Shown one piece after another: positions 1 to 7,813 of a stretch of DNA of 11,279 bases. The stretch lies in the NCBI GenBank assembly GCA_002077045.2, contig KZ111183.1, positions 1 to 11,279 on the forward strand. Direction: 5' to 3'. A program made the position numbers and the translations under genes. Numbering within the stretch: the stretch's first letter is position 1; every line of letters starts with the position of its first letter. A model generated the notes under the pieces. It did not search any database, was not told the origin of the DNA, and saw only the letters and a list, made by a program, of their open reading frames with translations. Source of the DNA: Rachicladosporium sp. CCFEE 5018. Lineage: Eukaryota; Ascomycota; Dothideomycetes; Cladosporiales; Cladosporiaceae.

Positions 1-645
1 CTGAAGTGCGAGTTCGGTGAGGTCGAATAGTCCTCTTTGATGCGCTGTGTAACTGAGATGCTCCATCTTCACCTCCAGTCTGGTGACCTTGGTGTTGTAA
101 CGGATCACACCCTTGTCGGAGTTATGCATCAAGTCAAGCATGTCGTGTGGAAACTGCGTGCTCAGCGGTAGTGGTGCCTCGTAGTAAGCTTCTAGGGCTG
201 GCACTGCGAAAGCGCGGCAGGTTCGCGCCGACTTAAGAAGCCATGTCGCATTTGCGCCGGTCAACGGCTGAGAGGCGAAGATGAATATATCGCGCAGTAT
301 GTCGACAGGAAGTGTCGCCCACTTCGGGATCTTGCCGTCCGTTGGTCCTCGAAACTTGTGCGCCTCGACCTTCTCCTTCTCTGTCATGCGAGGCTTGCGC
401 TGTCGGCCGATGACAACCGCTCGCTTCTTCGTTGACGACTTCGCACTGCGAGTTGACGGTCGTTGCGGCCGCTGTGCAGTCTTGTGCCTCTTAGTCTCTC
501 GCTGTGGTGGAGGAGTGACAGGCTCCGGCGCATAGTCTGCCTCGCCATCGGTGGAACCCTCGAAGTCCTCCTCAGAGTCCGGCTCTGTGTATCGGGAGCG
601 TTTGCGACCAGCCGCCTGGCGCGTCGAGCGTCGCTTCGTCGCCAT
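1..645 (-). CDS. F-box protein, probable F-box/LRR type (C-terminus cut off by the window edge)
   Basis: The frame is open from ATG at 645 to the left edge: 215 codons, no stop. Residues 1-100 are basic and low in complexity, with R/K-rich patches (RRSTRQAAGRKRSR at 5-18) and an acidic patch (EPDSEEDFEG at 21-30), suggesting a disordered, probably nuclear N-terminus. Residues about 106-155 look like an F-box: IPKWATLPVDILRDIF, then TWLLKSARTCRAFAVPALEA. This is the layout seen in fungal F-box proteins that carry leucine-rich repeats downstream. Residues 185-215 (VTRLEVKME, LFDLTELALQ) look like the first LRR-type strands. Known role of the family: F-box proteins bind Skp1 in SCF ubiquitin ligases and recruit a substrate; the substrate here is unknown. 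The gene is divergent from HUS1 across a 461-bp shared promoter. No intron is needed in the visible part. The F-box call is fairly sure; the LRR part is inferred from family layout. Confidence 0.82.
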   Translation of the reverse strand, partial: MATKRRSTRQAAGRKRSRYTEPDSEEDFEGSTDGEADYAPEPVTPPPQRETKRHKTAQRPQRPSTRSAKSSTKKRAVVIGRQRKPRMTEKEKVEAHKFRGPTDGKIPKWATLPVDILRDIFIFASQPLTGANATWLLKSARTCRAFAVPALEAYYEAPLPLSTQFPHDMLDLMHNSDKGVIRYNTKVTRLEVKMEHLSYTAHQRGLFDLTELALQ

Positions 646-1106
646 GACCGTCCGCGACAGCAAGCGAAGAACAAGTCCTCGACAACAGGTGCTGTTGTCG
701 GCAGCCCAAGTCTTGCACTTTCGTGCACATTGTAGATCAGGCTGCGAGCTGCAGGTGCATGCAGGATGGTGACGCACAGGTGTGGAGCTGCGGGAGCGAT
801 CGCGCTAGTGATCTCGCTTCTTCCCGGAAGTCTGAAACAACCTCGCGCTTGTGAACCATGCTCGTCTCGACATCAGAAGCAAGACCATATATGGTCGCTG
901 TAGTAGAGGATTTAGCCAGGGCAACAACAGAGACCCAGGTGGCTCGCTCGCTCGCGAATCCTAGGAACCGAAAAGCGACTTGATCACAGCACTACGGAGA
1001 CGATCCCTATTCAGATGGGGCAGCCCGAGAGGCGATGAGCTTACTCGCGTCGAGCGATCGTTGTGGCGTTCATCTCCTACCTACATGAGCCGCGAGCAGA
1101 GCCGTC
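646..1106. promoter_or_regulatory. Divergent promoter region, F-box gene / HUS1
   Basis: This 461-bp spacer separates two head-to-head genes and must hold the 5' ends of both. No ORF in it resembles a protein. Its notable contents are a 14-bp palindrome with a CArG-type core near the middle (883-896) and a run of three short upstream ORFs in the last 90 bp before HUS1. No clear TATA element or MluI cell-cycle box (ACGCGT) was seen. Transcription start sites cannot be read from sequence. Confidence 0.6.
883..896. promoter_or_regulatory. 14-bp perfect palindrome containing a CArG box (possible MADS-box site)
   Basis: GACCATATATGGTC is its own reverse complement. The core CCATATATGG (885-894) fits the SRF-type consensus CC(A/T)6GG exactly. 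It lies 211 bp upstream of the HUS1 ATG and 238 bp upstream of the F-box ATG, close to the middle of the shared promoter. MADS-box proteins of the SRF/Mcm1 group bind such sites. That one binds here is inference from the motif alone. Confidence 0.35.
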
Positions 1107-1150
1107 ATGCGTTTTCGCGCGTCCATCCAGAATATCACGACCTTCACTAA
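1015..1150 (+). promoter_or_regulatory. Three chained uORFs before and across the HUS1 start
   Basis: uORF A runs 1015-1038 (7 codons plus stop). Its TGA overlaps the ATG of uORF B (1035-1088, 17 codons plus stop) in an ATGA. The TGA of uORF B overlaps the ATG of uORF C (1085-1150, 21 codons plus stop) in another ATGA. uORF C passes over the HUS1 ATG (1107) out of frame and ends inside the HUS1 coding sequence. If the mRNA leader begins upstream of 1015, these would be expected to lower HUS1 translation. The uORFs are seen directly; whether they are in the mRNA is unknown. Confidence 0.4.
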
Positions 1151-2243
1151 GCTCACAGCGTCGCTCAGCACACTCGGTCACATAGCCTGGCTTCGACTTG
1201 ACAACACCGACATCCGTTTCACGGTCATTCCGGAGCAAGGCAGCCAAGTATGGTCTGTCTTGTCGATAGATGCCCTTTTCGAGTCGTACAATATCCAGTC
1301 CGCTGCGCCGAACAACACGATCAACCTGGAAGTCCCACTTGCAGCACTCCAGCGAGCTCTCAAGAGCGCACAGAACGCCGTCGCTGCGAGCATTCGCCTT
1401 ACGAAGAAGGACGGCATTCCACTGCTCAGTCTGACGATCACGACGCCTACGATCAATGGGAGCCATCCGGCAGCTTTCAGCGACGAGACTGGCTTCGATC
1501 AACCTGGCACCAGCTATCCGCATACGAATGGCAACGGGACGTCCTCACAGTCAATGCGGGAAAGCAGCCAAGACTTCTTCGGCGCCAGACAGGATCGCGA
1601 GACAGTCATCACGCAAGACGTGCCCATCCGAGTACTTGCTGCGCAGTCTGTGGAAGGCTTGCATGAACCCCGCTGTCGTGAGCCAGACGTTCACATCAAC
1701 CTGCCGAACCTGCTACAGCTGAAGAGCATCAGTGATCGGTTCACCCGACTCGCTATGTCGACGAGCAAGACAGGGAAGTCAGGCTTCAGCAACTCCTCTG
1801 GACCACGTCTTGAGCTGAGCGCAAATATGCACGGCTGTCTACGGCTGGCTCTCAATACTGATTCGCTGTCCATCTCATCCCTATGGACTGGTCTGGAGAA
1901 CCCGGAGCTCGACCCTGATGCTACTGCCGCGGGGGCTGAGGGCATCGCGAACCACCCATCGACCCGCATGAAGGAGCGGGGCGACTCGCAGGGTCAGAGC
2001 GAGGAGGGTTGGGCGACGGTTAGACTCGATGGAAGGGACTGGGGCAAGGTGCTGAGTGTGGGCAGACTGGGCGGTAGGGTCATTGCCTGCTTCTGCGAAG
2101 GGTTCGCCGTAGTGTTGTATGTATTCCTCGCTGGCGGTGAGGGAGGCGGCGGGGAGAGTGTCTTGACCGTGAGTAATCTGCACATGTATGCTGAATCGGT
2201 GACTGACGAGCTCTAGTACTACATCAGTTCCTACAGCGCGTAG
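1107..2243 (+). CDS. HUS1: HUS1, subunit of the 9-1-1 DNA-damage checkpoint clamp (exons 1107-2168 and 2217-2243)
   Basis: HUS1 forms the PCNA-like Rad9-Hus1-Rad1 ring loaded at damaged DNA to activate the Mec1/ATR checkpoint in the nucleus. The N-terminus MRFRASIQN matches the family start MKFRAKI. Further matches are VWSVLSIDALFESYNIQS (48-65), the NLEVPLAALQRALKSAQNA stretch (73-91), the TVITQDVPIRVL segment (167-177) and PDVHINLPNLLQLKSISDR (193-211). Two fungal-type low-complexity insertions lie at about 118-165 and 265-300. The unspliced frame ends at 2216 with an unfamiliar tail. Removing a 48-nt intron (2169-2216) joins SVLT to YYISSYSA and a stop at 2241-2243, which parallels the usual family ending (animal HUS1 has LQYFIPALS there). 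Spliced product: 362 aa. The start was chosen because homology begins at residue 1; an ATG at 1085 is out of frame. Identity is very likely; the intron is an inference with strong sequence support. Confidence 0.93.
2169..2216 (+). other. HUS1 intron, 48 nt, phase 0, containing an in-frame stop
   Basis: The donor is GTGAGT (2169-2174), the branch site CTGAC (2203-2207) and the acceptor CTCTAG (2211-2216), with about 10 nt from branch A to acceptor. The intron length is a multiple of three and it begins on a codon boundary, so the frame reads through it until the acceptor's own TAG (2214-2216), which acts as a stop if the intron is kept. Downstream, 2217-2240 encodes YYISSYSA, the expected HUS1 C-terminus. 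Confidence 0.85.
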
Positions 2244-3064
2244 GCGTGCATACGGGTCGACTTGGCATGACGGGACGTTGGCTATGACTGGGCTTAGCGT
2301 GGCGTTGGGAACTTTGCTTTTGATGGCGCAGCCACGTTGCTGTACATACACCGAACGTCGCTACAGAGCTAAATTGCATTGCTATACTTGCGCAAAGGGC
2401 GCGCATCTCACTATAATTCGAACATAAGCGCTTGACCCTAACCCTGGGTGTTGACTTGGGGTTACGGAGGCGACGATGAGATCTTCCCCGAGTGGAAACC
2501 AATGTCTGTAACAGTCTCGACAAATCTATTCAACGCAGCCTGTGAATTATTCTCATGTAACTTAGCAACATCGTACTTCACTGCCGTAGCTCATATGATA
2601 CGAGTATTTGAGGGCTCTGAGACTTGTGGTGAAGCGTGTGTAAGTTATGGCGAGTCATGCGTTTGGCTTTGAAGTCGTCGTGTGGTGATGAGTGGCTTTG
2701 TCTCTCGATCACACTGCATTCACCGGATTCGTTGTCATGGCGTGCATGGTACAAGCCTGGGAACGTCGAAGCAGAAGGTGAGAGACGCATGTGATGAACA
2801 TGTGCTCGCACGGATATACATAGCGATTTTAAGGTTTCGTCCAGGGGTATGTTTTTGTGGGGTAGGGCTAGGATCGCGGTTAGTACACCCTCACTCACTA
2901 CCGCAAGCACACCTCACTTGCGATTCAGTTGGAAGTTGCGACCCACCATCCTATGCAGGCAATGTTGAAGGCTTCACGGCGCATTGCGCGCTTCGCCGTC
3001 AGCTCTCTCATACATCACTCACCTGCCATTTAATACGCCCTACGATCCTATACAACGACTCACA
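2244..3064. promoter_or_regulatory. Intergenic region: HUS1 3' end and formin promoter/leader
   Basis: This 821-bp stretch holds no convincing gene. ORFs in it (for example 2578-2910 minus and 2682-3290 plus) show no recognisable domain and no coding character. It should contain the HUS1 3' UTR and the formin promoter. Points noted: a telomere-repeat-like ACCCTAACCCT at 2435-2445, a possible leader intron at 2847-2928 and a short uORF at 2953-3033. Confidence 0.5.
2953..3033 (+). promoter_or_regulatory. Possible uORF (26 codons plus stop) in the formin leader
   Basis: An ATG at 2953 (with a second in-frame ATG at 2962) opens a 26-codon frame ending with TAA at 3031-3033, 31 nt before the formin ATG. 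The peptide is basic and contains LKASRRIARFAVSSL. It would be translated only if the mRNA starts upstream of 2953. Conservation is unknown. Confidence 0.3.
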
Positions 3065-6000
3065 ATGTTTCCTACGGAGAGAAACCCGCGACAGTCCAGC
3101 AGCGCCAGGTCGTTCTTTTCCCGCAAGAAGGATGAAGGGAGCTATGAAGCTCTCACGGTCCCAGATCGGTATCCTGTGTTCGAGGCACCCGCTGCTTCGC
3201 GCCGTTCGAGTGACCAGATCAGCATCCGATCCACGGCCTCACACGACCTTCCACAGCTCGCGCCTTCGCAGACTCGAGACCGGTTCCTGAGCATGACAAC
3301 GCCCTCCGCTTTCTCCAGCCAGACGACCCTGGCGCCCTCGCCCGATGGGTTTCACCATCAGCGGCCAAGCGATGACCGCGTTATCGAGAAACAGTTCCTG
3401 GACTTGATGATGAAGCGTGGCTGGAAATCTTTACCAGAAGGAGCCAAGAGGCAGATGGAAGCATACCCGATCTCGAAGAAATGGACCTTGGTGCACCAGG
3501 ATCGGTTGGCGGAGCACCAGGCGGAACAAAAGCGCAGAATGACGGCGAGGACGACCGTTGCGAGCAATGAGGGAATACTCGGGAGGTCTGACGAGGAAGG
3601 AAGCCCAGAGTGGTTTGTGCGGCGGTTATTGGACAACAGCATAACTCCAAAGCAACTGCAGAGTCTCTCCGTCTCGCTGCGCACACAACCGATAGCATGG
3701 GTCAGGCAATTCGTGGACTCGCAGGGCCAGGTAGCACTGGCCAATGGGTTGAACAAGATCAACAAGCGTCAGCAATCTGGACCGGCACCAGCAGCGGGCA
3801 ACTCGACCGAACGAGACCTCGACCGGGAGTACGATATCGTCAAATGCCTGAAGTCTTTGATGAACAACAAGTACGGAGCAGATAATGCGCTGCAACACGA
3901 TAGGATCATTGAGGCTCTCGCAGCTTCACTCATTTCGCCTCGACTGAACACTCGCAAGTTGGTCTCGGAAGTCCTCACTTTCCTGTGCCACTGGGGCCAC
4001 GATAACCACGGTCACCTTCGCGTTTTGCACGCTCTGGATCACCTGAAAGCTCAGCAAGGTGAAAATGGCCGTTTCGATGCTTGGATGCGGATCGTTGAAG
4101 TCACCATCGATGGCCGCGGGAAGATGGGCTCTCTCGTAGGCGCATCGGATGAAGTCCGCTCGGGTGGCATTGGCATGGAGAACCTGCTGATGGAATACGC
4201 CGTGGCCTCCCTCTTTCTCGTCAACATGATTGTAGATGCGCCAGAGCGGGACCTGCATCTGCGATGCCATCTGCGAGCCCAATTCGTTGGATGTGGCTTC
4301 AAGCGCATCATGCACAAAATGGAGGAGTTTCAATACGAGGTCATTGATAAGCAGATCGAGCGGTATCGGACTAACGAGGCGATCGACTACGAGGATATGC
4401 TTGAGCGGGAGAACAGCTCCATGGTAGACTCGATTGAGGGCGAAGTGAAGGACCTCAATGATCCGCTGCAGATTGTCGAAGTCATTCAGTCCAAGATCGG
4501 TGGCACAAGAGCGGGCGACTACTTCACAAGTGCTATGCAGCATCTGATGCTCATCCGCGACAATGCGGGTGAAGACCGGCTCAGGATGTTTCAGCTGGTG
4601 GACAGTATGCTGTCGTACGTCGCCATGGATCGGAGGCTGCCCGATATGGATCTCAAGCAATCACTCAACTTCACGGTGCAGAGCTTGATGGACAAGCTGT
4701 ATACGGACTCCGAAGCACGGCAGGCGCGAGAGGACGCCCATCAGGCACGGCTTATTGCTGACTCGGCGATCGCAGAGCGGGACGAGACGAAGGCACAGGT
4801 CGAGCTCGGGGCTGATGGGCTTGTCGCAAAGCTGCAGAAGCAACTTCAAGAACAGCAGGCAGTGATGGACTTGCAGGCAAGGCAGACCGAGGCGTTCAAG
4901 GCGGAATTGGCAGAGATACAGCGCGTGAGGGCCGCCGAGCTGCAACGCAATGAGCTTGAGACGAGGGAACTGTACCTGATGCTTCGAGATGCGCAAGACA
5001 TTGCGGCTTCAGCGAAGAAGCAGGGTGGCAAGCCGACTGATGTGGCCACGGATCCTACGCAACTCCAAGGAATTCTCGACCGAGAAAGACTCATGGATCG
5101 CCTGGAGATGCAGCTCGAGCGAGCCAAGACGCAAGCGAAGCTCGAGGGTAAGGTGTGGGAGCAGTTCAATCCCTCGGATAAGCTCCGTGAATTGCGCGAA
5201 AAGATGGACGGAGGACCAGGAGGCATCGATCCCGACGCACTGCCAGAGCACATGCAGTATCTGGGCTCTGCGCCACGGACAAAGAGCGCGATCCATCGCA
5301 AGCCTGTGGGTGCTCACCGCAATCGTGGTGGCAAAGACGGAGCAGAGGATCGAGATCTTGGGACCGAGGACGATGATGACGGCGAGGACCTGGTCATCGA
5401 GAAACCAAGACTCGTGCAGATGACAAGACCAAAGGTCTCCTCTACTATTGCAAACGCGACCAGTAACATGCTGTCGGAACTCACGAGTAGAACTCAACGA
5501 GTCGATGGCTCTGACGATGAGGGCGATGGCATCACGACGGGGACTAGTCATCCGAGTCTCGAGAGTCAGAGCCCGAAGACGCCCGACGACTTTGAGGGAC
5601 CGAAGAACAGCTTTGCAGCGCCACTAATGCCTGGCTTTAACGGTCCTCCGCCACCTCCGCCACCTCCTCCTTCAGCGTTCTCAGGCGGACCACCACCTCC
5701 GCCACCACCCATGCCGGGATTTAGCAACTCCGCACCACCGCCACCGCCACCCATGCCTGGTTTCCGCGGCATGGCACCACCACCTCCTCCACCGCCGATG
5801 CCTGGCTTCGCTGGAGGCCCACCCCCTCCACCCCCACCTCCAGGTGCACCAAGAGCACCTCCACTTCCTGGTGCTAAATCAGGAGCATGGTTACCTACAG
5901 CAGCAGTCCAGGATACCTCTTCAACCGTCGGGCACGTTGCACCCAGGCCCAAAAAGAAGCTCAAGGCTCTTCACTGGGAGAAGGTTGACTTCTCAGCGCC

Positions 6001-7708
6001 GTCAGTCTGGACGACCGCAGCACCAACCCATGCGGCAAAGGAAGAGAGGTATCAAGAGCTCTCGAAAAAGGGCATCCTGGATGAAATCGAATCGCTCTTC
6101 ATGGCAAAAGAGATCAAGCAGATCGGCAAAAGCAGTAAAGGCAAAGCCGACAAGAGACAGATCCTCTCTCGCGACCTCGTGCAAGGGATGCAAATTTCAT
6201 TGGCCAAGTTCAGCACACGAGATGCCGAAGAGATGACCCGTATGATCATACACTGCGACCACGAGATCCTAGACAACAGCACGGTGATGGACTTTCTGCA
6301 GCAGGATGCGCTGTGTACCATTCCAGACTCCACAGCCAAGCAAATGGCGCCGTACAGCAGAGACTGGACTGGCCCTAATCCCCTGTCTGCCACGCGAGAA
6401 CAAGACCCTGCGGATCTGACGAGGGAGGATCAAATATACCTCTACACTGCTTACGAACTGCGACACTACTGGAAAGCTCGCATGCGCGCGCTACAGCTCA
6501 CTCGTACCTTTGAGAATGAGTACGATGACTTGTCCGCCAAGCTCCAACAAGTCGTAGCAGTATCTCGAGCTCTTCGAGAGAGCGAGACCCTCATGCCCGT
6601 GTTCCGCTTGATCCTGGAAATTGGCAACTTCATGAATGAGTCCAACAAACAGGCCATTGGCTTCAAGCTGTCCTCCCTGGCTCGTCTCGGCATGGTCAAA
6701 GATCTGAACAACGAATTGACGCTCATGGACTTCGTGGAGAGCGTCATTCGCAAACAGTACCCCGAGCTGGAGAGCTTTACCGAAGACATTAGTGGCGTTT
6801 TGACTGTCAACAAGTTCAACATCGAGCAACTGGGACAGGATGCGAAGCGATACATCGACAATATCAAGAATGTGCAGTCTTCCCTCGATGCTGGGAACCT
6901 CAGCGATCCTGGGAAGTTTCATCCCGAAGACCGCGTCAGCCAGGTCGTTCAACGGGTCATGAAAGAGGCAAGACGCAAAGCCGAGCAAATGACACTCTAT
7001 CAGAGCGAGATGAACCGCGTTTTCGACGAGATACTGGTCCAGTTTGGAGACGATCCGAAGGATGAAAGCTCAAAGCGCGACTTCTTCAGCAAACTCGCTA
7101 ATTTCGTGAACGACTACAAGAAATGTCGGATCAAGAACATGGCTCTGGAAGAAACCTACCGACGCAATGAAGCTGCCATGCAACGCAAAGCTCTCTCAGG
7201 AAACAAGTCAGCCTCCTATGCTAACATCACGCAAGCTGGAGAGGAACCAGCCGATGGTATCCCGACACCGAGAGACGAAGTTATGGACACTCTTATGAAG
7301 AAACTGAGGGAAGCTGCGCCCTCGACTAAGGACACCCGCGACCGAAGACGTAGAGCGAGACTCAAGGAGCGGTTCCAAGTGAGGGTCGCGTCTGGGCAGG
7401 AGATCCCAGAGACAGGCGATAATGTGAGTGAGGGCAAGGTGAGTGAAGAGGTGGAGGCGAGTGAGGCGCCTCCAAGTGAGGGCGAGGATGTGGCTGGACG
7501 CGCTGCATCACTTCTTCAGGGTCTTAGGAGTGATGATGTGGTAGTGAGGGATCGGCGGGAGAGCGCTGCTGCGAGTGAGCGCGCCTCTAGGAGAGCGAGG
7601 CGGCGTGAGCCGCCCTCTGCTGCTGTGGTGCTGAGTGAGGAAGTGCCGACCACTGTGGTCGTGCCACCCAGCCCGACAAGAAGTGAGGGCCGGATCATTC
7701 AGGAATAG
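3065..7708 (+). CDS. sepA: Formin, SepA/Bni1 type (actin nucleator)
   Basis: Formins nucleate and elongate unbranched actin filaments; in filamentous fungi the single formin acts at hyphal tips and septa. As read from ATG 3065 the protein has 1547 aa. In order: a disordered N-terminus (1-105); Rho-GTPase-binding and FH3 region (about 107-540, starting IEKQFLDLMMKRGW); coiled coils (about 550-650 and 672-700); an acidic linker; a proline-rich FH1 (855-936) with five runs of 6-9 prolines separated by MPGF-type spacers; FH2 (about 960-1375), starting KKKLKALHWEKV with W971 and holding GNFMN at 1187-1191; a DAD at about 1407-1432 (MDTLMKKL followed by RRRR at 1427-1430), which implies autoinhibition relieved by a Rho GTPase; and a Ser/Glu- and Arg-rich tail. 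ATG 3065 has A at -3. The frame is open further upstream to a TTG at 2984, but with no ATG. No intron is required. The 3' end converges on the epimerase gene. Confidence 0.97.
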   Translation: MFPTERNPRQSSSARSFFSRKKDEGSYEALTVPDRYPVFEAPAASRRSSDQISIRSTASHDLPQLAPSQTRDRFLSMTTPSAFSSQTTLAPSPDGFHHQRPSDDRVIEKQFLDLMMKRGWKSLPEGAKRQMEAYPISKKWTLVHQDRLAEHQAEQKRRMTARTTVASNEGILGRSDEEGSPEWFVRRLLDNSITPKQLQSLSVSLRTQPIAWVRQFVDSQGQVALANGLNKINKRQQSGPAPAAGNSTERDLDREYDIVKCLKSLMNNKYGADNALQHDRIIEALAASLISPRLNTRKLVSEVLTFLCHWGHDNHGHLRVLHALDHLKAQQGENGRFDAWMRIVEVTIDGRGKMGSLVGASDEVRSGGIGMENLLMEYAVASLFLVNMIVDAPERDLHLRCHLRAQFVGCGFKRIMHKMEEFQYEVIDKQIERYRTNEAIDYEDMLERENSSMVDSIEGEVKDLNDPLQIVEVIQSKIGGTRAGDYFTSAMQHLMLIRDNAGEDRLRMFQLVDSMLSYVAMDRRLPDMDLKQSLNFTVQSLMDKLYTDSEARQAREDAHQARLIADSAIAERDETKAQVELGADGLVAKLQKQLQEQQAVMDLQARQTEAFKAELAEIQRVRAAELQRNELETRELYLMLRDAQDIAASAKKQGGKPTDVATDPTQLQGILDRERLMDRLEMQLERAKTQAKLEGKVWEQFNPSDKLRELREKMDGGPGGIDPDALPEHMQYLGSAPRTKSAIHRKPVGAHRNRGGKDGAEDRDLGTEDDDDGEDLVIEKPRLVQMTRPKVSSTIANATSNMLSELTSRTQRVDGSDDEGDGITTGTSHPSLESQSPKTPDDFEGPKNSFAAPLMPGFNGPPPPPPPPPSAFSGGPPPPPPPMPGFSNSAPPPPPPMPGFRGMAPPPPPPPMPGFAGGPPPPPPPPGAPRAPPLPGAKSGAWLPTAAVQDTSSTVGHVAPRPKKKLKALHWEKVDFSAPSVWTTAAPTHAAKEERYQELSKKGILDEIESLFMAKEIKQIGKSSKGKADKRQILSRDLVQGMQISLAKFSTRDAEEMTRMIIHCDHEILDNSTVMDFLQQDALCTIPDSTAKQMAPYSRDWTGPNPLSATREQDPADLTREDQIYLYTAYELRHYWKARMRALQLTRTFENEYDDLSAKLQQVVAVSRALRESETLMPVFRLILEIGNFMNESNKQAIGFKLSSLARLGMVKDLNNELTLMDFVESVIRKQYPELESFTEDISGVLTVNKFNIEQLGQDAKRYIDNIKNVQSSLDAGNLSDPGKFHPEDRVSQVVQRVMKEARRKAEQMTLYQSEMNRVFDEILVQFGDDPKDESSKRDFFSKLANFVNDYKKCRIKNMALEETYRRNEAAMQRKALSGNKSASYANITQAGEEPADGIPTPRDEVMDTLMKKLREAAPSTKDTRDRRRRARLKERFQVRVASGQEIPETGDNVSEGKVSEEVEASEAPPSEGEDVAGRAASLLQGLRSDDVVVRDRRESAAASERASRRARRREPPSAAVVLSEEVPTTVVVPPSPTRSEGRIIQE
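5627..5872 (+). repeat. FH1 proline-rich repeat inside the formin
   Basis: MPGF is encoded at 5627, 5711, 5753 and 5798, each linked to a neighbouring polyproline run, giving five runs of 9, 7, 6, 7 and 8 prolines. At the DNA level this is an imperfect CCNCCN-rich repeat (mostly CCA, CCT and CCG codons). FH1 runs of this kind bind profilin-actin and feed the FH2 ring. Spacings of 84, 42 and 45 bp suggest duplication of a unit of about 14-15 codons. Confidence 0.9.
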
Positions 7709-7813
7709 AAAATGATGATGCCCGCCCGGCCCGTCGGTGGTTGGCCGAAGTGGGCCCGTAGATAGGTACTTCTCACTAATATCTCTACCTATCCTGTGCT
7801 CGTATCTGCTGTC
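7709..7813. terminator. Convergent 3' spacer between formin and epimerase, with an inverted repeat
   Basis: Only 105 bp separate the two stop codons, so the 3' UTRs are very short or overlap. GATAGGTA (7761-7768) and TACCTATC (7786-7793) form perfect 8-bp arms around a 17-nt loop. Symmetric structure between convergent genes could serve 3' ends on either strand. A bacterial-style terminator is not implied, and its function is unproven. Confidence 0.3.

Noticed and set aside
2169..2216. HUS1 ending at the 2216 stop as a 369-aa protein
   Set aside because: The last 15 residues are the translation of an intron with good splice signals, and the expected C-terminus lies just downstream.
2578..2910. 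110-codon minus-strand ORF in the HUS1-formin spacer
   Set aside because: It starts at GTG rather than ATG, has no recognisable motif and lies in promoter DNA.
2984..3064. 27-codon N-terminal extension of the formin frame
   Set aside because: The frame is open but begins at TTG, with no ATG before 3065. Residues from ATG 3065 look like normal formin N-termini and that ATG has A at -3.
3926..4660. Long minus-strand ORF of 244 codons inside the formin
   Set aside because: It is antisense to the conserved FH3 region and shows no domain of its own.
5566..5964. Glycine-rich minus-strand ORF opposite the FH1 region
   Set aside because: Glycine runs are the antisense of CCN proline codons; this is a shadow of the formin FH1.
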